Part shown: piece by piece, positions 14,525 to 15,147 of the stretch
Layout of the letters: each line of letters starts with the position of its first letter
Numbering within the stretch: position 1 is the first letter of the stretch
NCBI GenBank assembly: GCA_003165115.1
Contig: PLSJ01000161.1
Location: forward strand, 3,425 to 18,571
DNA length: 15,147 nt
Direction: 5' to 3'
Origin: Syntrophaceae bacterium
GTDB taxonomy: Bacteria; Desulfobacterota; Syntrophorhabdia; Syntrophorhabdales; WCHB1-27
Translations under genes and position numbers: made by a program
The notes under the pieces: model-generated
What the model was told of the DNA's origin: nothing
Database searches by the model: none
The model's input: the letters and a program-made list of their open reading frames with translations, nothing else

Positions 14525-14799
14525 TGGAAAATATCTACTACAGCGCAATCAGGATGCTCCTGGGTCTCGCGGCGATAGTGTTTGCCGCCCTGGTCTTCAC
14601 CCGCTATATGGGAAAATGGCGGTTGAACCTTGGCCCCAAGGGTGCGGGTTACGGCCTGCACAGGGTGGAGACCGTTAATCTCGGATACCGGAAATTCGTC
14701 TCGGTTATCGAGGTGAGGGACCACGTGCTGGTCATAGGGGTCGGCGACAAGGAAATGGCCCTTCTCACGCAATGGAAAAAGGACGAGGAGCAAGGATGA
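14524..14799 (+). CDS. fliO: Flagellar biosynthesis protein FliO
   Basis: FliO is a small membrane protein that helps FliP assemble in the export gate and is poorly conserved. The 91-residue product has one membrane helix at about 7-27 ([18 protein letters not shown]). A basic stretch follows, and then the FliO-like cytoplasmic segment with [20 protein letters not shown] and [15 protein letters not shown] (compare LxxRxxLxVVxVGxxxLLLGV in the family). The call rests on this together with size and the fliN-fliO-fliP order. It overlaps fliN by 1 nt and fliP by 4 nt, indicating coupled translation. Confidence 0.9.
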   Translation: MENIYYSAIRMLLGLAAIVFAALVFTRYMGKWRLNLGPKGAGYGLHRVETVNLGYRKFVSVIEVRDHVLVIGVGDKEMALLTQWKKDEEQG

Positions 14800-15147
14800 G
14801 GCTCTTCCTTATCGCCCTTGTCATGGTCTCGCTGCTTGGATTGCCCTCCCTTTGCTACGCCAAATCGAGCCATGTCAAAGCCGCCGCACAGTCGGCCGGG
14901 CCGAAGAGCTCCGATATCTTCGGCTCCCTCGTGGGGAGCCACGGGAACAAAAACCTTATCAGTATCGTCATCGTCCTTACCATTCTGACGTTCGCCCCGG
15001 CAATCCTGCTGCTCATGAGCTCGTTCACGAGGATCGTCATCGTCCTTTCCTTTCTGCGGCAGGCGATGGGTGTGCCGCAGCTTCCTCCGAACCAGATCAT
15101 CGTGGGTCTTTCGTTGTTTCTCACGTTTTTCATCATGGCGCCGACCT
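14796..15147 (+). CDS. fliP: Flagellar type III export gate protein FliP, truncated by window end
   Basis: FliP is the main subunit of the export-gate pore (FliP5FliQ4FliR1). Only the first 117 residues are present because the window ends inside the gene; no stop is reached. A cleavable-looking signal peptide is at 1-22 (hydrophobic core [11 protein letters not shown], cut after CYA). A membrane helix with [20 protein letters not shown] follows, then the FliP signature [20 protein letters not shown] and [20 protein letters not shown]. The ATG overlaps the fliO TGA (ATGA), with GAGGAG 5 nt upstream. fliQ, fliR and flhB would be expected next. Confidence 0.95.
   Translation, partial: MRLFLIALVMVSLLGLPSLCYAKSSHVKAAAQSAGPKSSDIFGSLVGSHGNKNLISIVIVLTILTFAPAILLLMSSFTRIVIVLSFLRQAMGVPQLPPNQIIVGLSLFLTFFIMAPT

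Overview
The window is one continuous flagellar gene cluster, all on the + strand, from a Gram-negative bacterium. The evidence is a sigma54-type two-component regulator, rod, MS-ring, switch, export and hook genes, and two sigma54-like promoters. The DNA is G+C rich but uses ATA and AAG codons freely. Gene order and the regulator pair resemble Desulfobacterota ('deltaproteobacterial') or neighbouring phyla. That placement is an inference with low confidence, because there is no rRNA or other marker. No plasmid, phage, IS, CRISPR, tRNA or rRNA feature was seen.

Module 1 (1-8208): the 3' part of a sensor histidine kinase (5' end outside the window) is followed by its sigma54-activating response regulator (FlrC/FleR type). 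Then come flgB, flgC, fliE, fliF, fliG, fliH, fliI and fliJ. Genes overlap or nearly touch (ATGA, TAATG, 17-, 14- and 8-nt overlaps), which suggests one translationally coupled operon encoding the regulator, proximal rod, MS ring, rotor and the export ATPase complex. It ends in a repeat-rich hairpin region (8210-8278) that looks like an intrinsic terminator with a competing alternative fold.

Module 2 (8348-12445): a sigma54-like -24/-12 element precedes fliK (hook-length ruler), flgD (hook cap) and flgE (hook), so the hook-assembly proteins form their own unit. It ends at a 22-bp perfect hairpin.

Module 3 (12525-15147): a 333-nt non-coding gap holds a candidate upstream activator palindrome and an excellent sigma54 promoter just before fliL. 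Then follow fliM, fliN, fliO and fliP (cut by the window end), giving the stator-associated protein, the C-ring and the start of the export gate.

The likely logic is that the kinase and response regulator at the head of module 1 activate RNA polymerase-sigma54 at the module 2 and 3 promoters. The sequence supports this through the promoter elements and intact regulator motifs, but the regulatory link is inferred. No wholly new system is visible. The best second-look items are the switchable hairpin after fliJ, the promoters and possible activator site, a FliM lacking the usual GGxG motif, and enlarged or diverged FliK, FlgE and FlgD.
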